A stretch of 64,000 nt of DNA from Micrasema longulum (GCA_022494885.1 JAGVSM010005039.1:16786-80785), one strand, 5' to 3'; positions 34,322 through 44,532 are shown, counted from the first letter of the stretch. Numbers and translations: made by a program. The notes: generated by a model not told the origin, from the sequence alone.

Positions 34322-34810
34322 GTGTTTTTTTTGTGTATTTTAGTTTGATCATTATGTATTTGTTGAATTATAGATTATATATGTTAATTATGTGAAAGCA
34401 TCTAAATATTTTAAGGGTGATTTTTATTTTATTTTCTTTGTGATATGCGAGTAGGTAAATTTAAATAAAGTTATTAATCAGAACATCTGAAATTTGTATT
34501 TTAAAATGTTTTAAAAAAATAATGCTAGATTCGGAAGATGCCTGAAACTGTTTTATGGGGTTACTTTCCATGTCCATGTGGAATCTATTAAGATACTGAA
34601 GGAAAAAAAAAGTGATGCAATGTCATCCCGCCCTAGGGCTTACTTTGCATCATTTTTCAAAAAATTATAGCTTGTATATGAAACTACAAATATACTTATA
34701 ACCACAAAAAAGTAAAGGAAATATATTATATAGCCATGACATTTATTGTCAAAAACACTACTCATCTCCTCGATGAAAAAAATCATTTTAGCTGAAAAGT
34801 TATTAAAAAG

Positions 34811-34836
34811 TGATGCAATTTAACCCCGTTTTACGG
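34811..34836 (-). repeat. Right terminal inverted repeat
   Basis: TGATGCAATTTAACCCCGTT then TTACGG; the reverse complement matches the left end over at least 23 bp. Confidence 0.9.
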
Positions 34837-35935
34837 TATCCTGTAAGAATTTAATTTATGACGGTAGTTTATTTATAATCAGGATTTGTTTATTTCTCCG
34901 ATTAAATGGTTTACATTGAACTTTTAGAAGTTTTAATATAAAAGTATTTTATTTATCATATTTAACTCAATTTAAAAATCAGGTAATTTCTTCACCGTAG
35001 TTAAATCAATTTAGGAATCAGGTATTTTTATCATCATATGTAAATCAAACCAGGAATCAGGTAGAGTTTAAAGTAGCAAATATTAAATGTGTAGTATATG
35101 TGCACATGTTAATAATTAAATTCAAGCCCTGCAAAGCAAGTGTTTTATTCCAAATATTTATCTCTAATACATTTCTGTGTTAAATTTTGTAAAATTTCAA
35201 ATCTCTGTATCCCTGTCATGTCGTACTGTCGTCGTCTAGCTAGTGGCCGGTGGTTTAAGGAGGTAAGGATCGCAGGTTTGTGTGGGCATCTCTTGGACAA
35301 ATGCTTGCAAAGTTTAAATTATAGTTGGTTTATCGATCCTTTCCAACCAACCGTGACAATTTGACGCTGACTTCTTAAACTTATCCCGAAGAAAAGCCTT
35401 CTTAATGAGGGGTTAAGACGATTACCCGACATAAGCCCTGTAAACGCATTAACATATATGTTTACCTTCTACGCAATGTTCTTCATCTCTGTTTTAATAA
35501 ATTTATAAATTACTTTAGTAATTTTAATTTAAAGGATCAAAGTATTTTCTCACGATTAATAAAAAACACGCCGTAAAAATGATTTTTGTCACCTTACCAA
35601 ACCGATTTCTGCCCTCGGCCCACCTTTCCCGCCCCTTGCTTTACCTTTCACCGAGATATTGTATTATTTTTTAGGGACTCGAACTTTCGAGAATACGGGG
35701 GGCCTGCTGACAAAGTGTGACAAAGAAATTTGCCGAAATATTGATTAAAGAGATGACATGTCACCTAAACCCCCAGGGAGAGTAATGCGAACCGAAAAGT
35801 GGAAGGGGGGGGAGTAGCTTCTGCCGATCCACTCCCCCCCCCCGTGCTCACAGTGTGTCAACACTTCACATCAAGCAACAAGTCGCCAGAACAAGACCCT
35901 ATCCCCTGCCCCAGCCCCCAGCCCGTGACGCCAAG
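34837..35935. other. Unassigned; three-unit 45-bp repeat
   Basis: At 34960-35065 three diverged units end in AAAAATCAGGTAAT, AGGAATCAGGTATT and AGGAATCAGGTAGA, spaced about 40 bp. 35800-35850 has G and C homopolymer runs. The frames at 35799-36111 overlap on both strands and are not supported. Confidence 0.4.
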
Positions 35936-36310
35936 ATCCAATCATCTTTCATGGTCCAACAATATTTTGAATATGTCCAAATGCTTGCAGATTGGCTGGG
36001 TTTCCTCCCTAGGGAGTTATTCATATTAATTTTTTTTGCAACAGAGAGAGAAAACATTTTTGAGAGGGAAATATAGAAGTCTAGGCATTTACAGAGCTTT
36101 TGACCTATCACTGGCTGATTTAAGTGGCTACTTCACACACTGTGTAACATTCACCATTCCGCCTATGTTTGAACATCCATAATTCCTCAACTCTTATATC
36201 TGTTGACTTTTGTGAAGTAAAAAAGCTGAAATCTTTATCATGTGGGTGAGATTCATCCGGTTTAACCGATTCACCTACTAGGCAACGCCTGAAAACAATT
36301 TACCAATTTT
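35936..36310 (+). repeat. Mosaic foldback repeat family, best direct copy
   Basis: Order: module 1 (TGTCCAAATGCTTGCAGATT, GGCTGGGTTTCCTCCCTAGG, GAGTTATTCAT), module 2 (TTGCAACAGAGAGAGAAAAC, ATTTTTGAGAGGG), module 3 (GGCTACTTCACACACTGTGT, AACATTCACCATTC), module 4 (ATGTGGGTGAGATTCATCCG, TTCACCTACTAGGCAACGCC, TGAAAACA). Non-coding. It abuts the 3' end of the LINE that follows. Other pieces are at 8.7, 27.2, 27.8, 39.8, 40.7, 41.2, 42.5, 57.3 and 58.9 kb. Confidence 0.75.
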
Positions 36311-36563
36311 TATACTTTACCTATTATTTATTTATTTACTTTACATAAACGGCATAAATTGCCTTAAACATATATTGAACATAAATATGAAAAAAAAAAA
36401 AAAAACATATATAAAAACATGACAAAAAATTATAAAATTGCATAACTATAACAATAGTAACAAGTAGGTAAATACACATAAGCAACCAAAAATATTAACG
36501 AAATAAATACATAAATATGAAAAAACAAAAAAAGGAAAAACATTTTTAAATATAAAGAAAAGT

Positions 36564-36900
36564 TTAAGAATAATATTGCGAGAGAAAAAAAGAAATCAGA
36601 CTCGTTTTATAACTATCAAGTCCAGAACCAAATATATCAGCCTTGTCCTCATACTGATTGCCATATCTATGGAGCCTAGGGATAGGCGAGTGCATATGAT
36701 AGTTGGTTCTAGAACTTGCAGAACAAAAATTAGATCTGTAGCGGGTATGTCGTCCAGGTACACGGAAACACACCAACTCCAGCAAATCTGGACAGTTAAT
36801 TAATGAATTGATCACATTAAAAAGTAATATTAGGTCAGTTAGGATACTTCTATCAGAAAGTCTTAAAAGATTTGCTGAAGGCAACAATTCATTATAATTA
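36564..36900 (-). pseudogene. LINE ORF2 C-terminal region
   Basis: Reads LPSANLLRLSDRSILTDLIL, NSLINCPDLLELVCFRVPGR, HTRYRSNFC, and ends SYKTSLISFFLSQYYS with a stop near 36564. This is the usual ending of Jockey ORF2. A break lies between 36987 and 36900. Confidence 0.75.
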
Positions 36901-36986
36901 AATAAAGCAGCTGGAATGTGAAGTTTAAAATTAATATATTTTAGAAATTTCTTCTGGACGTGCTCGAGTGAATCGGAATGTACACG

Positions 36987-37962
36987 CTAATGGGGCGACC
37001 AGACTGGAGAAATATATTCTAAGCGACTTCTAACCAGGGAACAATAAAGTGACTTGATTGGTGTGATACTTTCAAATTTATTAGTAACTCTACAAATAAA
37101 TCCCAACATACTTAGCGCCTCATTTGAAATCTTGTCAATATGTTTGATAATCGTAAGTTTATCATCAAAAATTACGCCAATATCCCTAATGAAATCAACT
37201 CTTTCAATTGTTGCGTGGTTCAACAAATAGTTAAAAATTAAAGGTTTCTTAATTTTTGAAAAGGAAATAACCTGGCATTTATCTGTATTGAGAAAAAGAT
37301 TATTTTTATTGCACCACTCGTGAATTCTGTTGAGGTTCATCTGCAGGGTATTGCAATCATCAGTATTATTTACAATTCTATAAAATTTAAGGTCGTCAGC
37401 AAAACGTAAATATTTTACATCGCCAAAAATTTCAACAATATCATTTATATAAATTAAAAATAAAATAGGTCCCAAGTGTGATCCTTGGGGTACGCCGCTT
37501 GTTGCTTAAAAACTATAGGAGATATGAGAATTTATTTCAACTGCTATTTTTCTATTATATAAGTAAATAATGAACCATTTTAAGAGTTCATTACGTATTC
37601 CCAGTCGACCAAGTTTCTGCAACAAGTTAGAGTGGCAAACTTTGTCAAAGGCTTTACTGAAGTCGGTGTATATAGCGTCGACCTGGTGCATCTTATGAAG
37701 TGCACTAGCAATAAAATTCTCGTACAAAATGAGATTGGTGACTGTTGAACAACCAGTAATAAACCCATGTTGTTCAGGAGCAATTATTTGTTTTAAAGGT
37801 ATAATTAAGTTATCAAGTACAAGTTTTTCAAACAACTTAGGGAGGGTAGACTGAATACAAATAGGTCTGTAGTTGCATATTTCATCTTTGCTACCCTTTT
37901 TAAATATGGGTGTAATGTGGCTATATTTCCATATATCAGGAAATACGCCAGTAGTTAAAGAC
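36987..37962 (-). pseudogene. LINE RT catalytic core
   Basis: From the MITE edge: SLTTGVFPDIWKYSHITPIF, CNYRPICIQSTLPKLFEKLV, EQHGFITGCSTVTNLILYE, DAIYTDFSKAFDKVCHSNL (motif A), a stop TAA at 37506-37508, SGVPQGSHLGPILFLIYIND, LRFADDLKFYRI (motif C), NLFLNTDKCQVISFSK, and VDFIRDIGVIFDDKLTIIKH (thumb). One frame throughout except the single stop. Catalytic aspartates are intact. Confidence 0.88.
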
Positions 37963-37965
37963 TTA

Positions 37966-38208
37966 AGCTAGGGTTTCCTAGGACAGCGGTGCCCGTATTT
38001 TAACGGCCGTAGTGAACGGTGATGCGGTGGATAACCGTCGTAACGGTGACTAGAGTGTGGTTTCCTAGGAAAACGGTGTTATCAACACCATTTAACACCG
38101 TTTCACTAGGAAATCACTCTCTAGTCGACGTTACGACGGCTGTCTACCGCATCACCGTTCACTACGGCCGTTAAAATACGGGCACCGCTGTCCTAGGAAA
38201 CCCTAGCT
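37966..38208. mobile_element. Fully palindromic MITE, PIF/Harbinger-like, inside the LINE
   Basis: 243 bp starting AGCTAGGGTTTCCTAGGACA and ending in the reverse complement. Arms match over most of the element (GCGGTGCCCGTATTTTAACG, GCCGTAGTGAACGGTGATGC on the left; the complement on the right), with a small central loop near 38080-38092. It is flanked by TTA on both sides (37963-37965 and 38209-38211), the 3-bp duplication of PIF/Harbinger elements. Taking out the element and one TTA joins codons for FNK and SLTTG of the RT, so the empty site is visible in the reading frame. Insert plus TTA is 246 bp, a multiple of three, but carries stops. Confidence 0.88.
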
Positions 38209-38925
38209 TTATTGAATAAAATTTTAATAGGATGTGCTAATATATGAATACAATTTATAATGTAGACTGGAGGAATACCATCAGGGCCAGCAGAATTACG
38301 TTTATCCAACGATTTTACAAACTTAATATTTTTTTTATCAGAAATAAGAAAGTTAGGCAGGTCAATAAGCTCAGTTAATTTATTTTCCATTGTGTTATTT
38401 AAAGTTACGGCATCATCATAAACATTGGAGAAAAAGTCAGCGAACATTTTAACGGTATCTTGCATATTACTAGACCTATTATTTCCATATTTCATAGATT
38501 TAGGAATACCAGTATCGCTATTGTCTAGGATTTTAGCATATCTCCAGAAATACTTAGGATCAGTCAGAATATTATCTTCGATCTTTTTTATATATGCATG
38601 GTGACATATTAATGATGTTTTTTTTACAATCCTTCCTAATCTTATTGAATCCAATATAATCAGGTATTGATCTGGTTTTTTAATATTGCTTATGCATAAT
38701 TTTTTTTAAAATTATTAAATCAATCAAATCCTTAGAAAACCAACTTGGATATTTGTTTTCCCTTTGAACTGAAATTGGTACTAATTGCTCTATAGAAGTG
38801 TTTAAAATATTATAAAAAGCTAAGAGATTGTCATTTAGATCATAGTCTTGAAGAAAACTCCAATCAACTGATTCCAAATAATTACAAATTAGTGAAAAGT
38901 CGACTCTTGAAAAATTTTTGTACAT
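38193..38925 (-). pseudogene. LINE linker and RT N-terminal blocks
   Basis: Reads SVDWSFLQDYDLNDNLLAFY and PSWFSKDLIDLIILKKIMHK (38925-38680), then after a shift YIKKIEDNILTDPKYFWRYA and LDKRNSAGPDGIPPVYI (RT block 1), to ILFNK at 38210. There the MITE begins; ARVS-stop comes from MITE DNA. Confidence 0.82.
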
Positions 38926-39635
38926 TCACTTGTTTTAGTTTAGAAATTAATAAATTGGAAATTGTAATATCCAATGGTGGATGATGGGCATCAATAGGTA
39001 AAAGAGCATCTACACTTTGGTCAACTATAATTGAGGGTGTGTTAGAAAAAATCAAATCCAGAAAACGATTATTTGAGTTGGATACATAGTTACACTGTGA
39101 TAGACCCAGGAAAACGGCCATGTCTCTAACTATACTCGAGTTCATAGTCAACACACCAGTAACATTTGTATCCACTAAGTTAAGCCAGTTAAAACTCGAA
39201 AGATTATAGTCACCCACTAATAACATTTGGTACTAAGGAAATCTTCTATAATTGCTTTCAACATCTTCACAATGGTCATTATAATGACAAGAATCAGAAT
39301 TAGGGGGGATATATACACTTCCAATAATCAATTTGACACCCTGAATTTCAACTGTTCAACACTTACATTTTTACAGGGAATAATAGAGGATTTCATATTT
39401 TTATTTACACAAATTAATAAACCTTCTCCTCTAAACTTCTTACTTGAGTTTATATTACGATCAAGGCGATATATATTATTATTATGGAAACTAAGTTCTG
39501 ATGACTTTATGTTTCTATCAAGCCATGTTTCTGTAAGAATTACTATATCATAATTTAATGTAGGAATCGTGGTCGCTAGCAAATCCAATTTAATTTTTAT
39601 GCCTCTAATATTTTGATAATATAGATTTATTTTAG
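38882..39635 (-). pseudogene. LINE APE-type endonuclease
   Basis: Starts INLYYQNIRGIKIKLD, then DIVILTETWLDRNIKSS (catalytic Glu), FRGEGLLICVNK, a stop or shift near 39328, IYIPPNSDSC, and in 39226-38882 LLVGDYNLSSFNWL (GDYN), RFLDLIFSN and IDAHHPPLDI (the terminal SDH is DAHH here). It nicks target DNA for insertion. At least one frameshift splits it. Confidence 0.82.
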
Positions 39636-39639
39636 TTTT

Positions 39640-39780
39640 TTGTATAGTTTTTTAGAAGAGTATTGACAATCTTTGGAGAAGAGTTAATATACTTTATGGT
39701 AAGGTTTTGATCGCCATTGGCTTTTCTAGTTTCTAATTCATTCCTAAGGTCCAACAATTCCTTACTATTACCAGGTAGTT
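39640..39780 (-). pseudogene. LINE ORF1 C-terminal end
   Basis: The minus strand reads LPGNSKELLDLRNELETRKA, then NGDQNLTIKYINSSPKIVN and a TAA at about 39638. This resembles the end of Jockey ORF1 nucleic-acid-binding proteins (NLTIKY..G.P.IV). ORF2 begins in an overlapping frame: KTKINLYYQNIRG spans the stop. Everything upstream is lost; the foldback repeat starts at about 39788. Confidence 0.6.
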
Positions 39781-39787
39781 AATTTAA

Positions 39788-39985
39788 CAATGTTTTGAGT
39801 AAGTCCAAATGCTTGCAGACTGGCTGGATTTCATCCTAAGGGAGTTATTCATATTTTAATTTGTTGCAACAGAGAGTAAATGTAAATGCCTATACTTCAA
39901 TATTCTCTTATCAAAAATGTTTTTCGTTTTAATCATATGTTGCATGTGGGTAAAGTGATTAGTCTTTTACTTCAGGAGCCAGTCC
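39788..39985 (+). repeat. Mosaic foldback repeat family, modules 1-2
   Basis: AACAATGTTTTGAGTAAGTC, CAAATGCTTGCAGACTGGCT, GGGAGTTATTCATATTTTAA and TTTGTTGCAACAGAGAGTAA. Direct orientation, same as the copy on the other side of the LINE. Starts exactly where LINE ORF1 is cut off. Confidence 0.75.
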
Positions 39986-40170
39986 AGGAACAATGAAATA
40001 TTTTTGATAGAACAACCTTTAAATAAATTTTTTCCTCAATTTCACGTCCACAATGCCAAAAATTAAACCAAGAGACTTGAAAATGGTAATAAAACACGGC
40101 AACTACTTCACAACGTACTTATCTCGAAATTTTTGTTCAATATTTTTACCCGAGAGTCAAAAACACTCGT

Positions 40171-40245
40171 CCAGGGTTCTGGTTCTAGTTCATAGACATA
40201 ACAGCATTCTTCATCCGCCTGGACTCAAAATAACTTGAAGTACTA
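40171..40245 (+). repeat. Dispersed repeat Q, copy 1
   Basis: GGGTTCTGGTTCTAGTTCAT, then AGACATAACAGCATTCTTCA, TCCGCCTGGACTCAAAATAA. Matches 52938-53006 in order and spacing. Confidence 0.55.
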
Positions 40246-40269
40246 TTACGTTAATAATAATAAGATTAA

Positions 40270-40610
40270 AATACTTGGATGCATAAAAAGCGGAGTGAAA
40301 TAAAAAAGGCAAATAACGCAACACAAGGTATGTCCATGTCTTTGAGATACGGTGCTGAAAGCGTACTGGGGAAACTTGTTGTGGTCAGCAGCATGGATGG
40401 AAGATGAGGACAATAGAGGTCTCTCATGCGCTGGTCGGACCAGATAAAAACTGCAACAGGCACTTCGTTTGTGACAACTCTAAGAAATGCGAGGTGCCTA
40501 GACAAGTAAAGGACTACCGTCTCGAGAGTACGACACGGTGCTCACGATCTTCAGTCATCGTGAAAGACCGACTAAGAAGAATATTATTTGAATCTTCATC
40601 ACTAGCAACA
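40270..40610 (+). pseudogene. LINE RT C-terminal tail and 3' hairpin end (tail family, copy 2)
   Basis: The plus strand reads in pieces MRWSDQIKTATGTSFVTTLR, NARCLDK and later SRVRHGAHDLQSS. This is the RWSDQIK..TG......A.DR..W......HDPQ ending common in insect RT ORFs. It ends with AGTC-ATCGTGAAAGACC-GACT (a 4-bp hairpin, weak) followed by AAGAAGAATA, as in copies 1 and 3. Confidence 0.65.
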
Positions 40611-40675
40611 TTTTAAACAATTTTTTCGTATAATTTTTACTTGACAAATAAACGATCTCCCTTTTGAGTATATTC

Positions 40676-40800
40676 AAAAATTTGCAGACAGGTTGGATTC
40701 ACTGGAGAGTTATAAAAACCTCGATTCAAAAAAAGAGTATTGATTTGTAAATGTCTTGACTTCCATGAATGTTTTCCCTCTGTTGCATTAATACATATCT
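40676..40800 (+). repeat. Mosaic foldback repeat family, diverged
   Basis: TTTGCAGACAGGTTGGATTC (module 1) and, inverted, AATGTTTTCCCTCTGTTGCA (module 2). Confidence 0.55.
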
Positions 40801-41199
40801 TCTTTTTGTTTCACTGGTGCCTGAGAGAAGCTTTTATGGAAAATCTGATTTGTAATGGGTAGGTACTTATGTACTACGAGAATGGGCAGGAAATTCTCGT
40901 TTTATTAAGAAAATGAAAACGCTGATGTCGTATGGAAATAAAATAAGAACTGAAATGGGTTTCGACAGAAATGCTGGCATTCGTTTTTATTATATACTCA
41001 ATTCTAAATAAAAGTGATTATGGAAAATACTTGAATAATTTGTTTAAAATCTGATTCACGTTGGTAAAAATAATATTTACATGTTAATCCTTTCATTTAA
41101 ACAAGTTAATAAAAAAAAATTAAAAAAATATCGTTTTCTTTTAAAATTTGTCAGTTTATAGTAAATTAAATTTTACTAAAAACTAATTAAATTTATGGT

Positions 41200-41300
41200 T
41201 CAAGGGGCTACTTGATACATTGTGTAACATTCATCATTCTGCTAATGTTTAAACATAAGTGAGGATATTCTCGACTCTTCCATTCGTTTTGTTTTTTAAT
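41200..41300 (+). repeat. Mosaic foldback repeat family, module 3
   Basis: GGGGCTACTTGATACATTGT, GTAACATTCATCATTCTGC and AATGTTTAAACATAAGTGAG. Confidence 0.5.
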
Positions 41301-41760
41301 TTTTTAGTATGAGAGTCTTCATTCAGTAAAATACGCATGTTATTTCAATATAAATACATTATAAGAATAAAAACAAAAAGTAATAAAACATGTTTGTCCC
41401 GATAGACCATTGAACAATAGTTTGTCGTCGGGTGCCTAGACATTAGCTTTTATTAAGTTTCAAATAAAAGTGTACGGACAAAATATTGTATACATAAAAT
41501 AATGAACAAATATTTATTTTGTTTTTGATGCTTTGAACAAATAAAAAAATAATACTAATAAGAAAGAGAAAAAACTCAACTAAACCAAAATAAATATTTT
41601 TTAAAAGTAGAAAAATAGAGAAAAAATTATATAAACAAATTAAATATTATTAGGTTGATTGTATTTAAAGTTAAGAAAAAAAAAGAAAAGTAGTGGGTGC
41701 TCATAAATGCAACCAAAATGAGGTAAAAAATAAAACATAAATTTAAACTACGTATTAAAA
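41301..41760. other. AT-rich DNA
   Basis: A-rich spacer; nothing recognised. Confidence 0.4.
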
Positions 41761-41764
41761 TTCA

Positions 41765-42018
41765 TCATTCCCTTTCGGCACCTAATGGTGCATAGGGCAC
41801 TGCGTTGGTAATCCAATCACAGCGTATCTTGATCATTTTTGTTACATGAAGGTAAGACGATCAGTCTTACGCTTCAGGTACCAGTTCAGGGACTATGATA
41901 TATTCTAATGTGAAAACACCCTTTTAAATCAATTTTTCATATCAACCAAGTCGGGAATCGAACCTGAGACTTCCCGCATGGTAGGCAAACGCGCTGACCA
42001 TCAAGCTATAAGGCCGAC
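41765..42018 (-). mobile_element. tRNA-derived SINE, full head and body
   Basis: On the minus strand from 42018: GTCGGCCTTATAGCTTGATG (box A TAGCTTGATGG, 42008-41998), then GTTTGCCTACCATGCGGGAA, whose anticodon-loop position reads ACC (Gly-like), then GGTTCGATTCCC (box B, 41964-41953). The body runs TACCTGAAGCGTAAGACTGA, ATTACCAACGCAGTGCCCTA, TGCACCATTAGG. Pol III transcription is expected from the two boxes. Family copies at 6.2, 51.95 and 53.03 kb. Confidence 0.8.
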
Positions 42019-42184
42019 AATTAAAATTAAAATTTAAAATACGTCAATAAAATAAAATAAAAGAGTTAAAAATGTAATATTAAAAATGTATTTAACGAGA
42101 TATAAAAATATAAGTACTGAGCTTCCTAAGTGAAAGTTTTACATAAATAATAAATCAGTATTGATACCTTTTTTTATTCTAGGA

Positions 42185-42510
42185 GCTTTCTGGTGCTCCA
42201 GAGAGTAGATATTAATATTTTCTATCACCGTCAATATATAGGGGTTTGGACTGGGTGATGGATGAATTTATTTATTTATTTATACTTTCCCTTGTTCGAT
42301 AAAGGGGTATAGGGCGACGTGAAACGAGAATTGAAAGTTGTAAATGTAAATATTTGTTCGCGGTTTCCTTACTGAATTTGTTTGGTAAAGGCAGAAATAT
42401 AATCAATTCGTTATGAAAAAACAAAACTTTCTCGCTTGTATGAGTGAATGCGAAGAATGATATTTAGTCTATAAAACGGATTCGGATATGTGGTGGATGC
42501 CTCTAATGTT
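42185..42510 (+). repeat. Dispersed repeat R, copy 2
   Basis: Same ordered words as 20.64-20.93 kb: AGAGTAGATATTAATATTTT, CTTTCCCTTGTTCGATAAAG, TTGAAAGTTGTAAATGTAAA, TCTCGCTTGTATGAGTGAAT, ATGTGGTGGATGCCTCTAAT. Both sides are diverged. Nature unknown. Confidence 0.65.
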
Positions 42511-42534
42511 GATTTCTGTAACGTTAAAGAGCTA

Positions 42535-42610
42535 AATTCCTTATTGATGTGGGTGGGATTTATCTGGTTGAATTATTTCCACTTCTAAGCAACGCCTGAA
42601 AATGATTGTT
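42535..42610 (+). repeat. Mosaic foldback repeat family, module 4
   Basis: TTGATGTGGGTGGGATTTAT, CTGGTTGAATTATTTCCACT, TCTAAGCAACGCCTGAAAAT. Confidence 0.6.
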
Positions 42611-43300
42611 TACAAACAAATGTTCGAAATGGACAAAATAAAAATATTGCTTAAATGCAAGAAAATTTTCACACATAGTATTTTTTGTGCATTTAAAAGA
42701 AAATATTTTTTTATTTTCACTATTACCTTTAAACATACTGTGTGAAAAATATCCTCATAGTTAGGTTAACCATGAATAACCTGGGATCGAAAAACTATCG
42801 CTGGGTAATCACCGTCTTTTTACATCTGATTTGAGTTAAATCTTTGTCCTACTTTGTCATCTACTTAGATTACTTTTGCTCAAACAAATGCTCTATGTCA
42901 AATGATATTTTGTCATTTCCGAAGATTCTGACGCACGAAATATTTCATTTGAGTGCATCTTATTTACCTAAATATGCAATTTTTCTTATTTAACAAGGTT
43001 AAATTAAAGATTTTGAAATGAATCGTGGTGATATTCATAGTAGTTGCAGAGATATTTATTAATGACCAGAAATTTGCAACGCCGCACTGTGGGCTCTTAT
43101 TCACAAATCACGATAAAAAATATTTTCAGATGGTTTATTACTAAAAATATGTTTAAAATATTATTTTAATTATTTTTAAGGTTCTTCCGTAAAACTAGGC
43201 AACAAATGTACATATGAATGAAATATGTTTATTGAACGTTTTTGATATTGTTTTAAATATTAATTAATAATTATATAGATCCAATAGTATAAGAAACATA
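42611..43300. other. AT-rich DNA, no gene seen
   Basis: No domain or recurring repeat recognised. Confidence 0.4.
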
Positions 43301-43302
43301 TT

Positions 43303-43473
43303 TCATAATTTATTCTCGTTGGTGTTGATTGATTCTGAAGGACTTCCTCGCAAAACTTCCACAAAATGTTTCACGTTTTTATTTCTTGCGTCTTTCTCGC
43401 TTCTTTCAAAAGTTTTAAGATTCTCCAAAAAAGCTAATTCTGTGACTCTAGGACCAGAAGAAAATATGGCGGT
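43303..43473 (-). CDS. Short unidentified frame (57 codons, no ATG)
   Basis: The minus strand is open from 43473 to TGA 43303-43305 and has a protein-like composition rich in Lys, Glu and Asn: SSGPRVTELAFLENLKTFER, then NKNVKHFVEVLRGSPSESIN. It has no initiator ATG and is preceded by an in-frame TAA. An acceptor-like TTCTTTTTTCGTAG lies just upstream on that strand, but all three frames after it close soon, except this one, which starts after TAA. It may be a decayed retroelement or a terminal exon. Family unknown. Confidence 0.2.
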   Translation of the reverse strand, partial: TAIFSSGPRVTELAFLENLKTFERSEKDARNKNVKHFVEVLRGSPSESINTNENKL

Positions 43474-43479
43474 TTAAAA

Positions 43480-44415
43480 GCTACGAAAAAAGAAGAATAA
43501 GAGTTTTATAGTCACCAATGATATAAATCTAAAACATTTTGATCATTTTTTAGGTATGTATTCTAAAAGTGTTTAATTCAATTTGATGTCCACTAAATAT
43601 TTGTGTATCGCGTACGTAAACCGACTCGTGCATTGACGTTTTATATTTCTGTTTTTTAGATTGATCGCTGTGATCTAAAAAATCAGAGAGAGTACCTGTT
43701 GTTTGAGACAGAAAATACTTAGCTCCATTCCTACCCACGGCTGTAGCGACGAGAATAAACAAATATTCGTGAATTGGAAGTTGAGAAATCACAGGGTGGC
43801 ATGGCATGTAGGACGGGTAGACCTTTATCAACTTACGGTCGATCCGGCCACAAACTATTTAATCTTATCAACCATTCGCGCAACCACAACAGATTCATTT
43901 ACATTTATTTATATTTTACCCTATATTGATGATTTACTAGCAAATTCAAATATGATTTTTTTATTTGACCTAAACAATATTTATTTTTTTAGTTATTATA
44001 CGGCACGAGTGCCTTTTGCAAAAATAAATACTAAATTATAGTGAGTTCAGTTATAAAAAAATAAATTAAAACTTGGACATATAAAAAGAAAAATAAGAAA
44101 AACAGGAAAAATATTAAATCATATATGTATGTGAGCATATAAAAGATATAAACAAGCCAGTAAAATATAATTTAGAAATCAGCAAAATTTAAACTCCATC
44201 TTTCCATATAATATAAACTGCTCTTCACTAATACGTTTTGATGTACACTTTTCCTTTTTTTTTTAAAAGAAAAAACTAGAGCTCTTATTATTCCCTCAAA
44301 CTTATGTTTGGACACATTGTTTTATGAATTTCTCTATCAAACGATTTTTTTTATCTCATCAAGTCACTTATTATATTTAATTTTAAAGATCTGTTACCCA
44401 AATTTATATTTTATT
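43480..44415. other. Unassigned DNA
   Basis: The overlapping frames 43550-43831 (minus) and 43703-44041 (plus) have no recognised domain. AT-rich beyond 44040. Confidence 0.35.
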
Positions 44416-44532
44416 TAAATTATTTATTGACAATTCTTGATGGAATTCCATTGTAATGATGTAATAACTTATATTTACATATAAGTTGTTAATTTGAAAA
44501 TACTGAAGACACTGCCACTTATTTATTTGACC

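Larger units (their letters stand above)
32027..34836 (+). mobile_element. Pogo/Tigger-like DNA transposon, almost complete
   Basis: 2810 bp between TA dinucleotides (32025-32026 and 34837-34838), the target duplication of the Tc1/mariner superfamily. Ends: CCGTAAAACGGGGTTAAATT at 32027, and its exact reverse complement ending at 34836; the match extends through about 23 bp (to GCA). It contains one transposase ORF region (32515-34321) with five lesions, and subterminal TTGCATCA/TGATGCAA words at 32065, 32436, 32444, 34613, 34645 and 34811. AATAAA at 34464 is a likely poly(A) signal. The ends and TA are intact, so it could still be moved in trans. Confidence 0.9.
36335..39780 (-). mobile_element. 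Jockey-like LINE, 5'-truncated in ORF1, carrying a MITE
   Basis: On the minus strand from about 39780: the last 40-50 codons of ORF1, ORF2 endonuclease (39630-38880), linker (38925-38655), RT (38654-36987, interrupted at 38208-37966), C-terminal region (36890-36564) and a 3' UTR with A-rich tail ending near 36335. Lesions: frameshifts near 39325 and 38900 and one near 38670, a stop at 37506-37508, the MITE, and the ORF1 truncation. The 3' end is shared with 28.62-29.10 kb. Jockey affiliation comes from the FADDLKFYRI and VDFIRDIGVIFDDKL style. Confidence 0.85.
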
